DNA of 64,000 bases, taken from Halomonas alkalisoli (lineage in GTDB: Bacteria > Pseudomonadota > Gammaproteobacteria > Pseudomonadales > Halomonadaceae). The DNA is taken from assembly GCF_021412585.1 (NCBI RefSeq), contig NZ_JAKCMI010000023.1:124001-188000 (forward strand), written 5' to 3'. Under the pieces are notes generated by a model. That model was not told where the DNA came from and made no database searches. It worked only from the letters and a program-made list of their open reading frames with translations. Below, in pieces: positions 8,618 through 18,660 of the stretch (the stretch's first letter is position 1; each line of letters starts with the position of its first letter). The position numbers and the translations under genes are program-made.

Positions 8618-9100
8618 TCAGTGCTCGACGCCGCCTTCGCCATGCACGTGACCGTGCTCGATCTCTTCCTGGCTGGCTTCACGCACGTCGGCGATCTCGA
8701 CGTCAAAGTTCAGCTTCTGGCCGGCCAGCGGGTGGTTGCCATCGACGGTGACGGTATCGCCTTCGATCTTGGTCACAGTGACCATCAGCGGGCCGCCCTG
8801 GGTCTGGGCCTGGAACTGCATGCCCGGCTCCACGGCCTCGACACCCTGGAAGGCATCACGCGGCACTTCCTGAACCAGCTGCGGCTGCACTTCGCCATAG
8901 CCTTCTTCCGGGGCGACGGTGACATTGAGCTTCTCGCCGCTTTCGCGACCCTCCAGCCCCTTCTCCAGGCCGGGAATGATATTGCCGGCGCCATGGAGGT
9001 AAGTCAGCGGCTCGCGTCCTTCCGAGCTATCCAGCACCTCACCTGCATCATTGGTCAGGGTGTAGTGGAACGCGACAACAGAGTTTTGCGCAATCTGCAT
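8618..9100 (-). CDS. slyD: FKBP-type peptidyl-prolyl cis-trans isomerase, SlyD-like
   Basis: A 160-residue FKBP isomerase with the SlyD layout: a split FKBP domain (VVAFHYTL, GAGNIIPGLEKGLEG) with the inserted chaperone flap in the middle (from EEGYGE to about residue 130). The C-terminal tail is short with four His residues (EHGHVHGEGGVEH), so it is a much weaker metal-binding tail than in E. coli SlyD. It is a cytoplasmic folding catalyst and possible nickel chaperone. AAAGG precedes the ATG. It is transcribed alone, divergent from the small membrane protein at 9309. Confidence 0.88.
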   Translation of the reverse strand: MQIAQNSVVAFHYTLTNDAGEVLDSSEGREPLTYLHGAGNIIPGLEKGLEGRESGEKLNVTVAPEEGYGEVQPQLVQEVPRDAFQGVEAVEPGMQFQAQTQGGPLMVTVTKIEGDTVTVDGNHPLAGQKLNFDVEIADVREASQEEIEHGHVHGEGGVEH

Positions 9101-9308
9101 TGATTAACCTTTCGGTGAGTGCATGTACAAACCATGGTAACGCGCCATCCCCGGGCTGTCAGGGGGGCGGGGCAATTTTCAGGATGTTCCTCACGATCCT
9201 GAACGCCATTCACGCCTTTTGGCGTGGTTGCGTACCCGACATTGCGAGGCTACCCTAGCGGGATTCTTTTTTTCGGACCCTACACCAACCTTCCGTGGAG
9301 CACGCCCC

Positions 9309-9593
9309 ATGACCGAAGTTGTGATCTGGCTGATCGCCTTTGCCCTTATCCTGTTCTTCAGTATCAAGCAGTGGGATACCTCCGTCAGCGCTGGCCTGAA
9401 CAAGATGCTGCCCCGGATCATCAAGAGCGGCGACGATAACCGCTGGATCTGGAGCGTGGCGCTGGCCATCCTGGGCGCCACCACCCTGGTGCGTCCGGTC
9501 GACATGCTGCTGACGGTGATCGTGATTGCGATTCTGGCGCTGATCGCCAAGAAAGTCGTCAGTTGGGCGATGGGCAGGGCCAACTTCCACTGA
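9309..9593 (+). CDS. Small two-segment membrane protein, function unknown
   Basis: A 94-residue protein. Hydrophobic segments lie at about residues 3-20 and 50-85, separated by a charged stretch (IIKSGDDNRW). GTGGAG lies 8 bases before the ATG at 9309; the frame extends further upstream, but this start has the better ribosome site. I do not recognise the family. A strong terminator follows at 9623. Confidence 0.7.
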   Translation: MTEVVIWLIAFALILFFSIKQWDTSVSAGLNKMLPRIIKSGDDNRWIWSVALAILGATTLVRPVDMLLTVIVIAILALIAKKVVSWAMGRANFH

Positions 9594-9622
9594 GCCGAGC
9601 CGATTGACAGCATACCGAACGA

Positions 9623-9656
9623 CAGAAGGCCCGCGGCAAATGCCGCGGGCCTTCTG
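9623..9656. terminator. Terminator shared by convergent genes
   Basis: A 16-bp perfect stem (CAGAAGGCCCGCGGCA and its complement) with a 2-base nominal loop lies between the small membrane protein gene and the convergent lipoprotein gene. Confidence 0.75.
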
Positions 9657-9713
9657 CTTGCGTACCGATGTTCTGGAGCCAATGTTGCCATCGGCTCCCG
9701 AGCCTTGCCTCGC

Positions 9714-10181
9714 TTAGTAGGGTGCCACGCTGACGTTGGCACCGCTGCCGATCATGCGTACGCGCTGGCCGGTCTGGAACTGGCGATCGGCCTTTTGCAC
9801 GACGACGATATTCTGGCCATCGTCACGGCGGATCTCCATCTCCCAGGCGCGGACCCGGTTGGCGGACTCCTCGACCGCGCTACCGGCAACGGCACCGCCG
9901 ATTGCGCCGGCAACGGTGGCGAGTTGACGGCCGGAGCCCCCGCCTACCTGCCGGCCCAGCAGGCCACCGACCACGGCGCCGCCACCGGTACCAATGGCCC
10001 CGCCCAGACGGCTGTCAGCCTGAATCTGGACCTGGCGCAGGGCGGTGATGGTACCGAAGGTCACGGTCTGGCTGGTCTGTGCCTGGCTGCCACGGTAGAC
10101 ATCGCCGCCCATGGGAGCGGTGTTGGCACAGCCGGCCAGGGTCAACACGCCAAGGGCCAGTACGGGAAGAAGACGCTTCAT
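9714..10181 (-). CDS. Glycine-zipper outer-membrane lipoprotein (SlyB/Pcp-like)
   Basis: A 155-residue lipoprotein with lipobox LTLAGC and Cys18. The middle (about residues 60-105) is a glycine zipper with repeated GGAIGTGGGAVVGGLLG-type spacing, typical of the SlyB/17-kDa antigen family that sits in the outer membrane. The C-terminal half is a small beta-type domain (ENRVRAWEMEIRRDDG region). Family members help outer-membrane stability and are often induced by low magnesium or stress. It is transcribed alone; about 280 bp up to aceA hold its promoter and the aceA terminator. Confidence 0.85.
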   Translation of the reverse strand: MKRLLPVLALGVLTLAGCANTAPMGGDVYRGSQAQTSQTVTFGTITALRQVQIQADSRLGGAIGTGGGAVVGGLLGRQVGGGSGRQLATVAGAIGGAVAGSAVEESANRVRAWEMEIRRDDGQNIVVVQKADRQFQTGQRVRMIGSGANVSVAPY

Positions 10182-10403
10182 GAAAAACCTCCTGGGGGGG
10201 CAGCACGGTGCGGGCTTTCCTGCCCGTTGTCGATACCGCCTTGTTATGGAAACGCTGTTTGCTAACTAGCTTACCCAGTCATTGATCCTTTGACCAGCAT
10301 GAGCTGCTCTAGTGCCTTGCAGTGTAGAGAGGAAGCGGTCAAACAATGTGCAAGTTTGCCTGATGTAATCAAGGGTAGTCGCCATGGAGATGGCTGCCAC
10401 CCA

Positions 10404-10430
10404 TAAAAAAGGGAGGCGCGAGGCCTCCCA
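10404..10430 (-). terminator. Rho-independent terminator of aceA
   Basis: On the minus strand a GGGAGGC/GCCTCCC stem is followed by a run of six T. It lies about 30 bases after the aceA stop. Confidence 0.85.
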
Positions 10431-10461
10431 AGGGTTCCAGTCGTTCTACTTCAAAGGGTGA

Positions 10462-12057
10462 TCAGCCGAACTGATTCATGGTGTTGTCCTTGCCACCGGC
10501 CTTGAGTGCCGCCTCGCCGTGGAAGAACTCCTTGTGGTCGTCGCCGATGTTGGAGCCAGCCATGTCCTGGTGCTTGACGGTGGCGATGCCCTCGCGGATC
10601 TCGCGGCGCTGCACGCCCGCCACATAGGCCAGCATGCCCTCGTCGCCGAAGTAGCCCTTGGCCAGGTTGTCGGTGGACAGGGCCGCGGTGTGGTAGGTCG
10701 GCAGGGTGATCAGGTGGTGGAAGATACCGGCTTCCCGCGCCGCGTCACGCTGGAAGTTGCGGGTCCACTCGTCGGCCAGCTTGCCAAGCTCGGTGTCGTC
10801 GTACTCGGCGCTCATCAGGCCGGCACGGTCGTAGGCGGACAGGTCCTTGCCTTCCTTCTCCCAGGCATCGAACACCTGCTGGCGGAAGTTCAGGGTCCAG
10901 TTGAAGGAGGGCGAGTTGTTGTAGACCAGCTTGGCATCCGGCACTTCCGCACGGATACGGTTGACCATGGCGGCGATCTGGCCGACGTGGGGCTTCTCGG
11001 TCTCGATCCACAGCAGGTCGGCGCCGTTCTGCAGGCTGGTGATGCAGTCCAGCACCACGCGGTCCTCGCCGGTGCCCGGCTTGAACTGGAACAGGCCGGA
11101 GGCCAGGCGCTTGACCTTGACCAGCTTGCCGTTCTGCTTGATGACCACGTCACCGTTGTCGATGTCGGAGGCGCTTTCGATCTCGTCGCCGTCCAGGAAG
11201 CTGTTGTACTGGTCGCCCAGGTCGCCAGGCTCCTTGGTCACGGCGATCTTCTGGGTCAGGCCGGCACCCAGGGAGTCGGTGCGAGCGACGATGACGCCGT
11301 CCTCGACGCCGAGCTCCAGGAAGGCGTAGCGCACGGCGTTGATCTTGGCCAGGAAGTCTTCGTGGGGCACGGTGACCTTGCCGTCCTGGTGACCGCACTG
11401 CTTCTCGTCGGAGACCTGGTTCTCGATCTGGATGCAGCAGGCACCGGCCTCGATCATCTGCTTGGCCAGCAGGTAGGTCGCCTCGGCGTTGCCGAAACCG
11501 GCGTCGATGTCGGCGATGATCGGCACCACATGGGTCTCGTGGTTGTCGATCTTGGCGATCAGCTCGTCGGCGCGGGCGCTGTCGCCGGCCTTCTGGGCCT
11601 CTTCCAGGTCGCGGAACAGGTGGTTCAGTTCCCAGGCGTCGGCCTGGCGCAGGAAGGTATAGAGCTCTTCGATCAGGCCTGACACGGTGGTCTTCTCGTG
11701 CATGGACTGGTCGGGCAGCGGACCGAACTCGCTGCGCAGGGCGGCGACCATCCAGCCGGAGAGGTAGAGGTAGCGGCGCTTGGTGGTGCCGAAGTGCTTC
11801 TTGATGGAGATCAGCTTCTGCTGGCCGATGAAGCCGTGCCAGCAGCCCAGGGACTGGGTGTACTGGGCGGTGTCGGCATCATAGGCGGCCATGTCCTCGC
11901 GCATGATCTTGGCGGTGTAGCGGGCGATGTCCAGGCCGGTCTGGAAACGGTTCTGGGCACGCATACGGGCCACATTCTCGGGGCTGATGCTTGCCCACTT
12001 GCCTTGCTGGGCTTCGCGCAGTTGAGCCAGAGCCTTGATGTCGTCTTTATAGGACAT
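10462..12057 (-). CDS. aceA: Isocitrate lyase, long 531-residue type
   Basis: This enzyme cleaves isocitrate to glyoxylate and succinate, the entry to the glyoxylate shunt used for growth on acetate and fatty acids. The active-site motif appears as DEKQCGH, with the catalytic Cys and His. The length of 531 residues matches the long Pseudomonas-type enzyme with an inserted domain (E. coli AceA has about 434). The ATG at 12057 is preferred over 12066 because GGAAGGA lies 8 bases upstream. No malate synthase is nearby. A long leader region with an inverted repeat precedes the gene. icd at 24 kb competes for the same substrate. Confidence 0.93.
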   Translation of the reverse strand: MSYKDDIKALAQLREAQQGKWASISPENVARMRAQNRFQTGLDIARYTAKIMREDMAAYDADTAQYTQSLGCWHGFIGQQKLISIKKHFGTTKRRYLYLSGWMVAALRSEFGPLPDQSMHEKTTVSGLIEELYTFLRQADAWELNHLFRDLEEAQKAGDSARADELIAKIDNHETHVVPIIADIDAGFGNAEATYLLAKQMIEAGACCIQIENQVSDEKQCGHQDGKVTVPHEDFLAKINAVRYAFLELGVEDGVIVARTDSLGAGLTQKIAVTKEPGDLGDQYNSFLDGDEIESASDIDNGDVVIKQNGKLVKVKRLASGLFQFKPGTGEDRVVLDCITSLQNGADLLWIETEKPHVGQIAAMVNRIRAEVPDAKLVYNNSPSFNWTLNFRQQVFDAWEKEGKDLSAYDRAGLMSAEYDDTELGKLADEWTRNFQRDAAREAGIFHHLITLPTYHTAALSTDNLAKGYFGDEGMLAYVAGVQRREIREGIATVKHQDMAGSNIGDDHKEFFHGEAALKAGGKDNTMNQFG

Positions 12058-12457
12058 GGGTACCATCCTTCCGATCAGAGGTGTAGTGATCGGCCTCGAC
12101 TGCCGTGTGAGGCGTATCGCTGCCTTGTCGATCGCTCGCTTGCGGCATCTCGCCGGGGGAAAGCCGGGTCATGCTGCAACTGCGAAGTGATGTCAGGTTC
12201 TACCAGGAGAGCAGAGAAGTCTCTACGGCCTTGGTCGAACCGGTCACGAAATGAAAACGCCTGCTGGTCTGGCCATGATTCGGCGATTACCGAACGTTCG
12301 TTTTAATTTCGTCCTGGTACCACTATGCGCCCTGAGGCGGGGCTATCGCAATTGACACTTGGGGGGAGGGAGGGTTGTAACTCGACTACAAGAGCGGCGG
12401 GGAGGGTAGGATTCCTGTAGTCGAGTTCCGGTACCGAGTGTGGCCGCCTTGTATGGC
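12058..12457 (-). promoter_or_regulatory. aceA upstream region, 400 bp without a gene
   Basis: No supported gene lies here. Seen: a 10-bp perfect palindrome CGAACGTTCG at 12291-12300, followed by an AT-rich patch that would suit the aceA promoter; a G-rich tract at 12360-12373; and the 12-bp inverted repeat annotated separately at 12379-12427. Confidence 0.55.
12379..12427. repeat. Perfect 12-bp inverted repeat upstream of aceA
   Basis: AACTCGACTACA at 12379-12390 is repeated as its exact complement at 12416-12427, with 25 bases between. It lies downstream of the GNAT gene and about 320 bp upstream of the aceA start. It could be an RNA hairpin ending the GNAT operon or a looped operator. No T-run follows. 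Confidence 0.7.
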
Positions 12458-12883
12458 TCAGCGCAGCGTCAGGCGCATGTTGCGGTGCGGAATGCCGGCA
12501 TCCATGAACTCGTCACCGTAGGCGGTAAAGCCGAGGCGCTCGTAGAAATCGAGAGCGTGGGTCTGGGCGGCAAGCTCTACCTGATCATGGCCCAGCTGGC
12601 GAGCCGCCTCGATGGCGGCTTCCATCAGTGCCGCGCCGATACCGAGCCCGCGTGCCTCGCTCAGTACGGCGACACGGCCGATATGCCCGTCGGGCAGCAG
12701 CCTGGCGGTGCCCAGCGGAATGTCATGACGCAGGGCGACGAAGTGGCGGCAGTCGCCGTCACGGCCGTCCCACTCCTCTTCCAGCGGCACCTGCTGCTCC
12801 TCGATGAACACCACGCGGCGTATCTCGGAGGCGACCTCGCCCAGCTGATCCCAGTCGCCATCCAGTATCTGGATATCGGCCAT
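12458..12883 (-). CDS. GNAT-family N-acetyltransferase
   Basis: A 141-residue single-domain GNAT (ElaA/YjcF-like). The acetyl-CoA loop is visible as VLSEARGLGIGAALM (about residues 75-90), followed by the usual C-terminal FYERLGFTAYG. The frame extends far upstream through roxA, but the ATG at 12883 follows the roxA stop by 1 base and begins the domain. It is the last gene of the roxA operon. The substrate is unknown. Confidence 0.85.
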   Translation of the reverse strand: MADIQILDGDWDQLGEVASEIRRVVFIEEQQVPLEEEWDGRDGDCRHFVALRHDIPLGTARLLPDGHIGRVAVLSEARGLGIGAALMEAAIEAARQLGHDQVELAAQTHALDFYERLGFTAYGDEFMDAGIPHRNMRLTLR

Positions 12884-12884
12884 C

Positions 12885-14063
12885 CTATCGCTCCTCCTCG
12901 TACTCCTCGGCCCAGCCGAGGCTGCCGGCATCGAGCAGGGCGACGAGCAGGTCGGCCGCGCCTTCCTGCTCAAGCAGGTCGGCATCGAGGGGCGTGACGT
13001 CGGCCAGGGCGCGCGCCAGGGGTAGGGGACAGTCGATGCCGTCGCCATCGACGAAGAGCGTCGTCCGGTCGCCGTCTGTCCGCCAGGCGAAGCGTGAGCC
13101 GGGGCTGCGGACCAGTTCCTCGCCGTCCTGTAGTGCAGCAACAAGGTCTTCGACCTCGGTGGGCTCCTCGTTGGGCACGAGCTGGTCGATATACTTGGGC
13201 TGCGTCATGACACGACCGAACCACTGTGCCAGCTGAGCCGGGTCGTCGAGGGTGTCGAGAATCAGTGCGCGCATGCGGGCGACAGCGGCATCGTCGAGTT
13301 CCGCCGGGTCGGCGGAAGGGACCATCCCCGCATCGGAATAGCGCAGCGAGGGGGGCAGCTGCTCCCCCAGGTAGTCGGCAAAGGAGGTGATCGCCTCGTC
13401 CGCCGAGGGCGCGCGAAAGCCCACCGAGAGGGTCATGCAGTCGCTGGATTCGCTGACCCCGTGATGGGCCCAGGCCGGCGGCAGGTACAGCATGTCGCCG
13501 GGCTCCAGCACCCAGTCGGCGCCGGCCTCCACCGAGAAGCGCTCGAGAATGCGCAGGTCGATGCCGTCGAGGATGGGGGCGTCGTCGGCGACCTTGCCGC
13601 CCAGCTGCCAGCGACGCTGCCCGCTGCCCTGGAGCAGGAAGACATCGTACTGATCGACGTGGGGGCCGACGCTACCGCCCGGGGGGGCGTAGCTGATCAT
13701 GATGTCGTCGAGGCGCCAGCGCGGCAGGAAGTCGAAGTGTTCGAGCAGCTCGGCCACTTCGGGGACGAAGTGGTCCACCGCCTGTACCAGCAGCGTCCAG
13801 TTGCGCTCGGGCAGCCTGGAGAAGGTGGCCTCGTCGAAGGGGCCGTGGCTCACCTGCCAGGGGCCATCGGCGCCGTGCTCCTCCACCAGGCGGGCCTCGA
13901 CGCCCTCCTCGCAGGCGAGCCCGGCGAGTTCGTCGGGCTCCAACGGGCACTCAAGGTCGGGAAAGGCACCGCGGATCAGCAGCGGCCTGCGCTGCCAGTA
14001 GTCGCGCAGGAACTCGGCGGCGGACAGGCCGCCAAGCAGGGTTCGGGGCGTATCACTCGCCAT
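12885..14063 (-). CDS. roxA: JmjC-type 50S ribosomal protein L16 arginine hydroxylase (RoxA/YcfD)
   Basis: A 392-residue cupin dioxygenase. The Fe(II) site HxD is seen in GPHVDQYDVF, with the distal His in the WAHHG region; 2-oxoglutarate and O2 are the cosubstrates. Family enzymes hydroxylate an Arg of ribosomal protein L16. The C-terminal half is the dimerisation/winged-helix part. The ATG at 14063 has GAGGA 8 bases before it; an in-frame ATG at 14108 lacks such a site and overlaps the preceding gene. It sits 20 bases after the cobalamin adenosyltransferase gene, so one transcript is likely. Confidence 0.88.
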   Translation of the reverse strand: MASDTPRTLLGGLSAAEFLRDYWQRRPLLIRGAFPDLECPLEPDELAGLACEEGVEARLVEEHGADGPWQVSHGPFDEATFSRLPERNWTLLVQAVDHFVPEVAELLEHFDFLPRWRLDDIMISYAPPGGSVGPHVDQYDVFLLQGSGQRRWQLGGKVADDAPILDGIDLRILERFSVEAGADWVLEPGDMLYLPPAWAHHGVSESSDCMTLSVGFRAPSADEAITSFADYLGEQLPPSLRYSDAGMVPSADPAELDDAAVARMRALILDTLDDPAQLAQWFGRVMTQPKYIDQLVPNEEPTEVEDLVAALQDGEELVRSPGSRFAWRTDGDRTTLFVDGDGIDCPLPLARALADVTPLDADLLEQEGAADLLVALLDAGSLGWAEEYEEER

Positions 14064-14083
14064 GGTGTTTTCCTCGAGAAAGC

Positions 14084-14647
14084 TCATCGGTTGGCACCGG
14101 GTACCCACAGCACGTCACCCGCGCCGTTGTCGTTGGCCTTGCGGGCTGCGACGAACAGCAGGTCGGAGAGGCGGTTCATGTAGCGCAGCACCTCGGGGTT
14201 CACCGGCTGCTCGACCATCAGCAGCGTGACCAGGCGTTCGGCGCGCCGGGCGACGGTGCGGGCCAGGTGGAGGTGAGCGGCCAACGGGGTTCCCCCCGGC
14301 AGGATGAAGGAGCGCAGGCTGGCGAGATCGGCGTTCATGGCGTCGATCTGGCGCTCCAGGAACTCCACCTGGGTTGCCGTGACCCTCAGGGGAGGATACT
14401 TCGGGTCTTCCTGTTCCGGCGTGCAGAGGTCGGCGCCCACGTCGAACAGGTCGTTCTGCACGGTGGCCAGCATCTGCTGCAGTTCGCCTTCGGCATGCAG
14501 CTGGGCCAGGCCAATGGTGGCATTGGTCTCGTCCACGGTGCCGAAGGCTTCCACGCGACGGTCGTGCTTGGCCACGCGGCTGCCGTCGCCGAGCCCGGTG
14601 TCGCCCTTGTCCCCGGTACGGGTGTAGATCCTGTTCAGTTTTACCAA
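14084..14647 (-). CDS. Cob(I)alamin adenosyltransferase, PduO/MMAB type
   Basis: A 187-residue enzyme that transfers adenosyl from ATP to cob(I)alamin to give coenzyme B12. The N-terminal ATP loop TRTGDKGDTGLGDG is intact (residues 9-22), as are the ARTVARRAERL helix and the final NRLSDLLFVAAR block. It is a trimeric cytoplasmic enzyme. It is unusual in this otherwise conserved purB-roxA stretch and no B12-dependent enzyme is nearby, so it probably serves a distant pathway. Confidence 0.9.
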   Translation of the reverse strand: MVKLNRIYTRTGDKGDTGLGDGSRVAKHDRRVEAFGTVDETNATIGLAQLHAEGELQQMLATVQNDLFDVGADLCTPEQEDPKYPPLRVTATQVEFLERQIDAMNADLASLRSFILPGGTPLAAHLHLARTVARRAERLVTLLMVEQPVNPEVLRYMNRLSDLLFVAARKANDNGAGDVLWVPGANR

Positions 14648-14678
14648 TGCGCGTCTCCGATAAACCGTTGCAACTGCC

Positions 14679-16737
<2,059 letters not shown>

Positions 16738-16741
<4 letters not shown>

Positions 16742-17850
16742 GCGGCTGACTCCGTGGCTTTCCAGGTGGCGCGGATCACGCCGCCGCCGAGGCAGATGTC
16801 ACCGTCGTAGAGTACCAGCGACTGTCCCGGGGTGACGGCACGCTGCGGGTCGTCGAAGTGCACCTCCACGCCGCCGTCGGTGAGGGTCTGCATCCAGCAA
16901 GGCACATCGGCCTGCCGGTAGCGGGTCTTGGCGGTAAAGCGTCCTTCTCTTGCCGGGGGCTCGCCGGCCACCCAGTCCATCGCTTCGGTCGCCAGGTTGT
17001 CGCTGTACAGCAGCGGATGGTGCTTGCCCTGCACGGCGACCAGTACGTTTCGCTCCAGATCCTTGGCGGCCACGTACCAGGGCTCCTCGGGGAAGTCGGC
17101 GAGCCCGCCGATGCCGAGCCCCTGGCGCTGCCCGAGGGTGTAGTACATGAGGCCCATGTGCTCGCCGATGACGTCGCCCTCGGGGGTCTCGATCACCCCC
17201 GGCTGTGCCGGCAGGTACTGCTGCAGGAAGTCGCGGAAGCGGCGCTCACCGATAAAGCAGATCCCGGTGGAGTCCTTCTTCTTCGCCGTGGCGAGCCCGT
17301 GGCGCTCGGCGACGGCGCGCACCTCGGGTTTTTCCAGCTCGCCCACCGGAAACAGGGTGCGGGCGATGGCGGCCTCGGGCACGGCATGCAGGAAATAGCT
17401 CTGGTCCTTGTTGACGTCAATGCCCTTGAGCAGGCGCGGGCGTCCGTCCCGAACCCCCTGGCGAACATAGTGGCCGGTGGCGATCTTCTCGGCACCGAGC
17501 ATCTCGGCGTATTCGAGGAACACCTTGAACTTGATTTCCCGGTTACACAGGATATCCGGATTGGGAGTACGCCCGGCCTTGTACTCGGCCAGGAAGTGCT
17601 CGAACACGTTGTCCCAGTACTCGGCGGCGAAATTGGCGGTGTGCAGCCGGATGCCGAGCTTCTCGCAGACGGCTTCGGCATCCGCCAGGTCGGCCTTGGC
17701 GGTGCAGTACTCGGTGCCATCGTCCTCGTCCCAGTTCTTCATGAACAGGCCTTCGACCTGATACCCCTGCTCCAGCAGCAGCAGGGCGGAAACGGAGGAG
17801 TCGACGCCGCCGGACATGCCGACGATCACCTTGCCTGGGGTGGCGGTCAT
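16738..17850 (-). CDS. mnmA: tRNA-specific 2-thiouridylase MnmA
   Basis: A 370-residue enzyme that puts sulfur on U34 of tRNA-Lys, -Glu and -Gln. The ATP-binding PP-loop is seen as GMSGGVDSS (residues 9-17), and the two catalytic Cys lie in CNREIKF and [10 protein letters not shown]. It would modify the three tRNA-Glu(TTC) copies in this window. It is the first gene of mnmA-hflD-(purB) on the minus strand. A TATAAT box lies about 40 bases before the start. Confidence 0.95.
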
Positions 17851-17888
17851 GGGCGCTCTCGGATTGAATGGGTCGCAAATGGGCGGGG

Positions 17889-17894
17889 ATTATA
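17889..17894 (-). promoter_or_regulatory. Probable -10 box of mnmA
   Basis: On the minus strand TATAAT is followed by a GC-rich discriminator (CCCCGCCC). No good -35 box is seen at the right distance. Confidence 0.45.
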
Positions 17895-17961
17895 CCTTAT
17901 CTTGCCGGGAGGCTTCGACCATCCCCCGTCACGGGCGGCAGCGGCAAGGGTGCAAAGCTTA

Positions 17962-17990
17962 TTGACCGGTCGGCCAGTTAGCATTAAATT
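17962..17990 (+). promoter_or_regulatory. tetR promoter with overlapping TetR operator
   Basis: TTGACC at 17962-17967 and TAAATT at 17985-17990 are separated by 17 bases and form a sigma-70 promoter. The stretch TTGACCGGTCGGCCAGTTA (17962-17980) covers the -35 box and most of the spacer, and recurs almost exactly at 18621-18639 before the efflux genes. This fits autorepression. The predicted transcript starts at or next to the ATG at 17997. Confidence 0.7.
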
Positions 17991-17996
17991 GCCAAC

Positions 17997-18602
17997 ATGA
18001 ATAAACCAGCGACGACACGAGATCCCGAACAGACCCGGCTGCGCATCATGGAGGCGGCGACGGACCTGTTCGTGGAGCAGGGTTTCTCCAGCGTGACCAT
18101 GAGCCAGCTGGCGAGTGCCGCCGGCGTGACGAAGAGCCTTATCCATCACCATTTCGGCAGCAAGGAACGGCTCTGGGAGGCGGTCAAGGAGCATGCCTTC
18201 GAGCAGTACTTCAGCGCCCAGATGGCGATGCTCGAGGAAGCCGGGGAGCCTGATGCCGGGCTGCTGCGCGCTTCCGTGGAAGCCTATTTCCACTACCTGA
18301 AGGCCAACCCGAAGGCCGTGCGGCTCTTCGCCTGGACCCACCTGGAGGGGGACACCAGCTGTGGCGACATGGATGCGCAGCTGATGGGTGCCGGGGCCGA
18401 ATGGGTGCGACAGGCGCAGCAGCGCGGCCTGCTGCGGGCCGATGTCAACCCGACCCACATCGTGGCGACCTTCGTCATGACCTGCACCCAGTGGTTCGAG
18501 GCCAAGTGTCATCATCAGCATTGGCCGGGCATGGGCAGCGACGAGGCTTTTCTGGAAGATTTCCTGAAGATCTTCATGGCCGGGGTCGCGCCTCGCGATT
18601 GA
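17997..18602 (+). CDS. TetR-family repressor of the RND efflux genes
   Basis: A 201-residue TetR regulator. The N-terminal helix-turn-helix spans about residues 15-60 with the recognition helix in AAGVTKSLIHHHFGSKERLW. The ligand domain is of the TetR C-terminal type with Cys residues in TCTQWFEAKCHHQHW, which could matter for sensing. It lies 58 bases upstream of a membrane-fusion protein gene on the same strand, with matching operators before each. The start codon lies about 6 bases after the -10 box, so the message may be leaderless; no ribosome site is seen. Confidence 0.9.
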   Translation: MNKPATTRDPEQTRLRIMEAATDLFVEQGFSSVTMSQLASAAGVTKSLIHHHFGSKERLWEAVKEHAFEQYFSAQMAMLEEAGEPDAGLLRASVEAYFHYLKANPKAVRLFAWTHLEGDTSCGDMDAQLMGAGAEWVRQAQQRGLLRADVNPTHIVATFVMTCTQWFEAKCHHQHWPGMGSDEAFLEDFLKIFMAGVAPRD

Positions 18603-18620
18603 GTTTTTTTGTGCCAATAA

Positions 18621-18639
18621 CTGACTGGTCGGCCAGTTT
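18621..18639 (+). promoter_or_regulatory. TetR operator before the RND efflux genes
   Basis: CTGACTGGTCGGCCAGTTT matches the operator before tetR at 16 of 19 positions. Its core ACTGGTCGGCCAGT is a near-palindrome. It lies 21 bases before the ATG of the membrane-fusion gene, just upstream of the AGAGGA ribosome site (18645-18650). Confidence 0.75.
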
Positions 18640-18660
18640 GTTAAAGAGGAAGACAACAAC

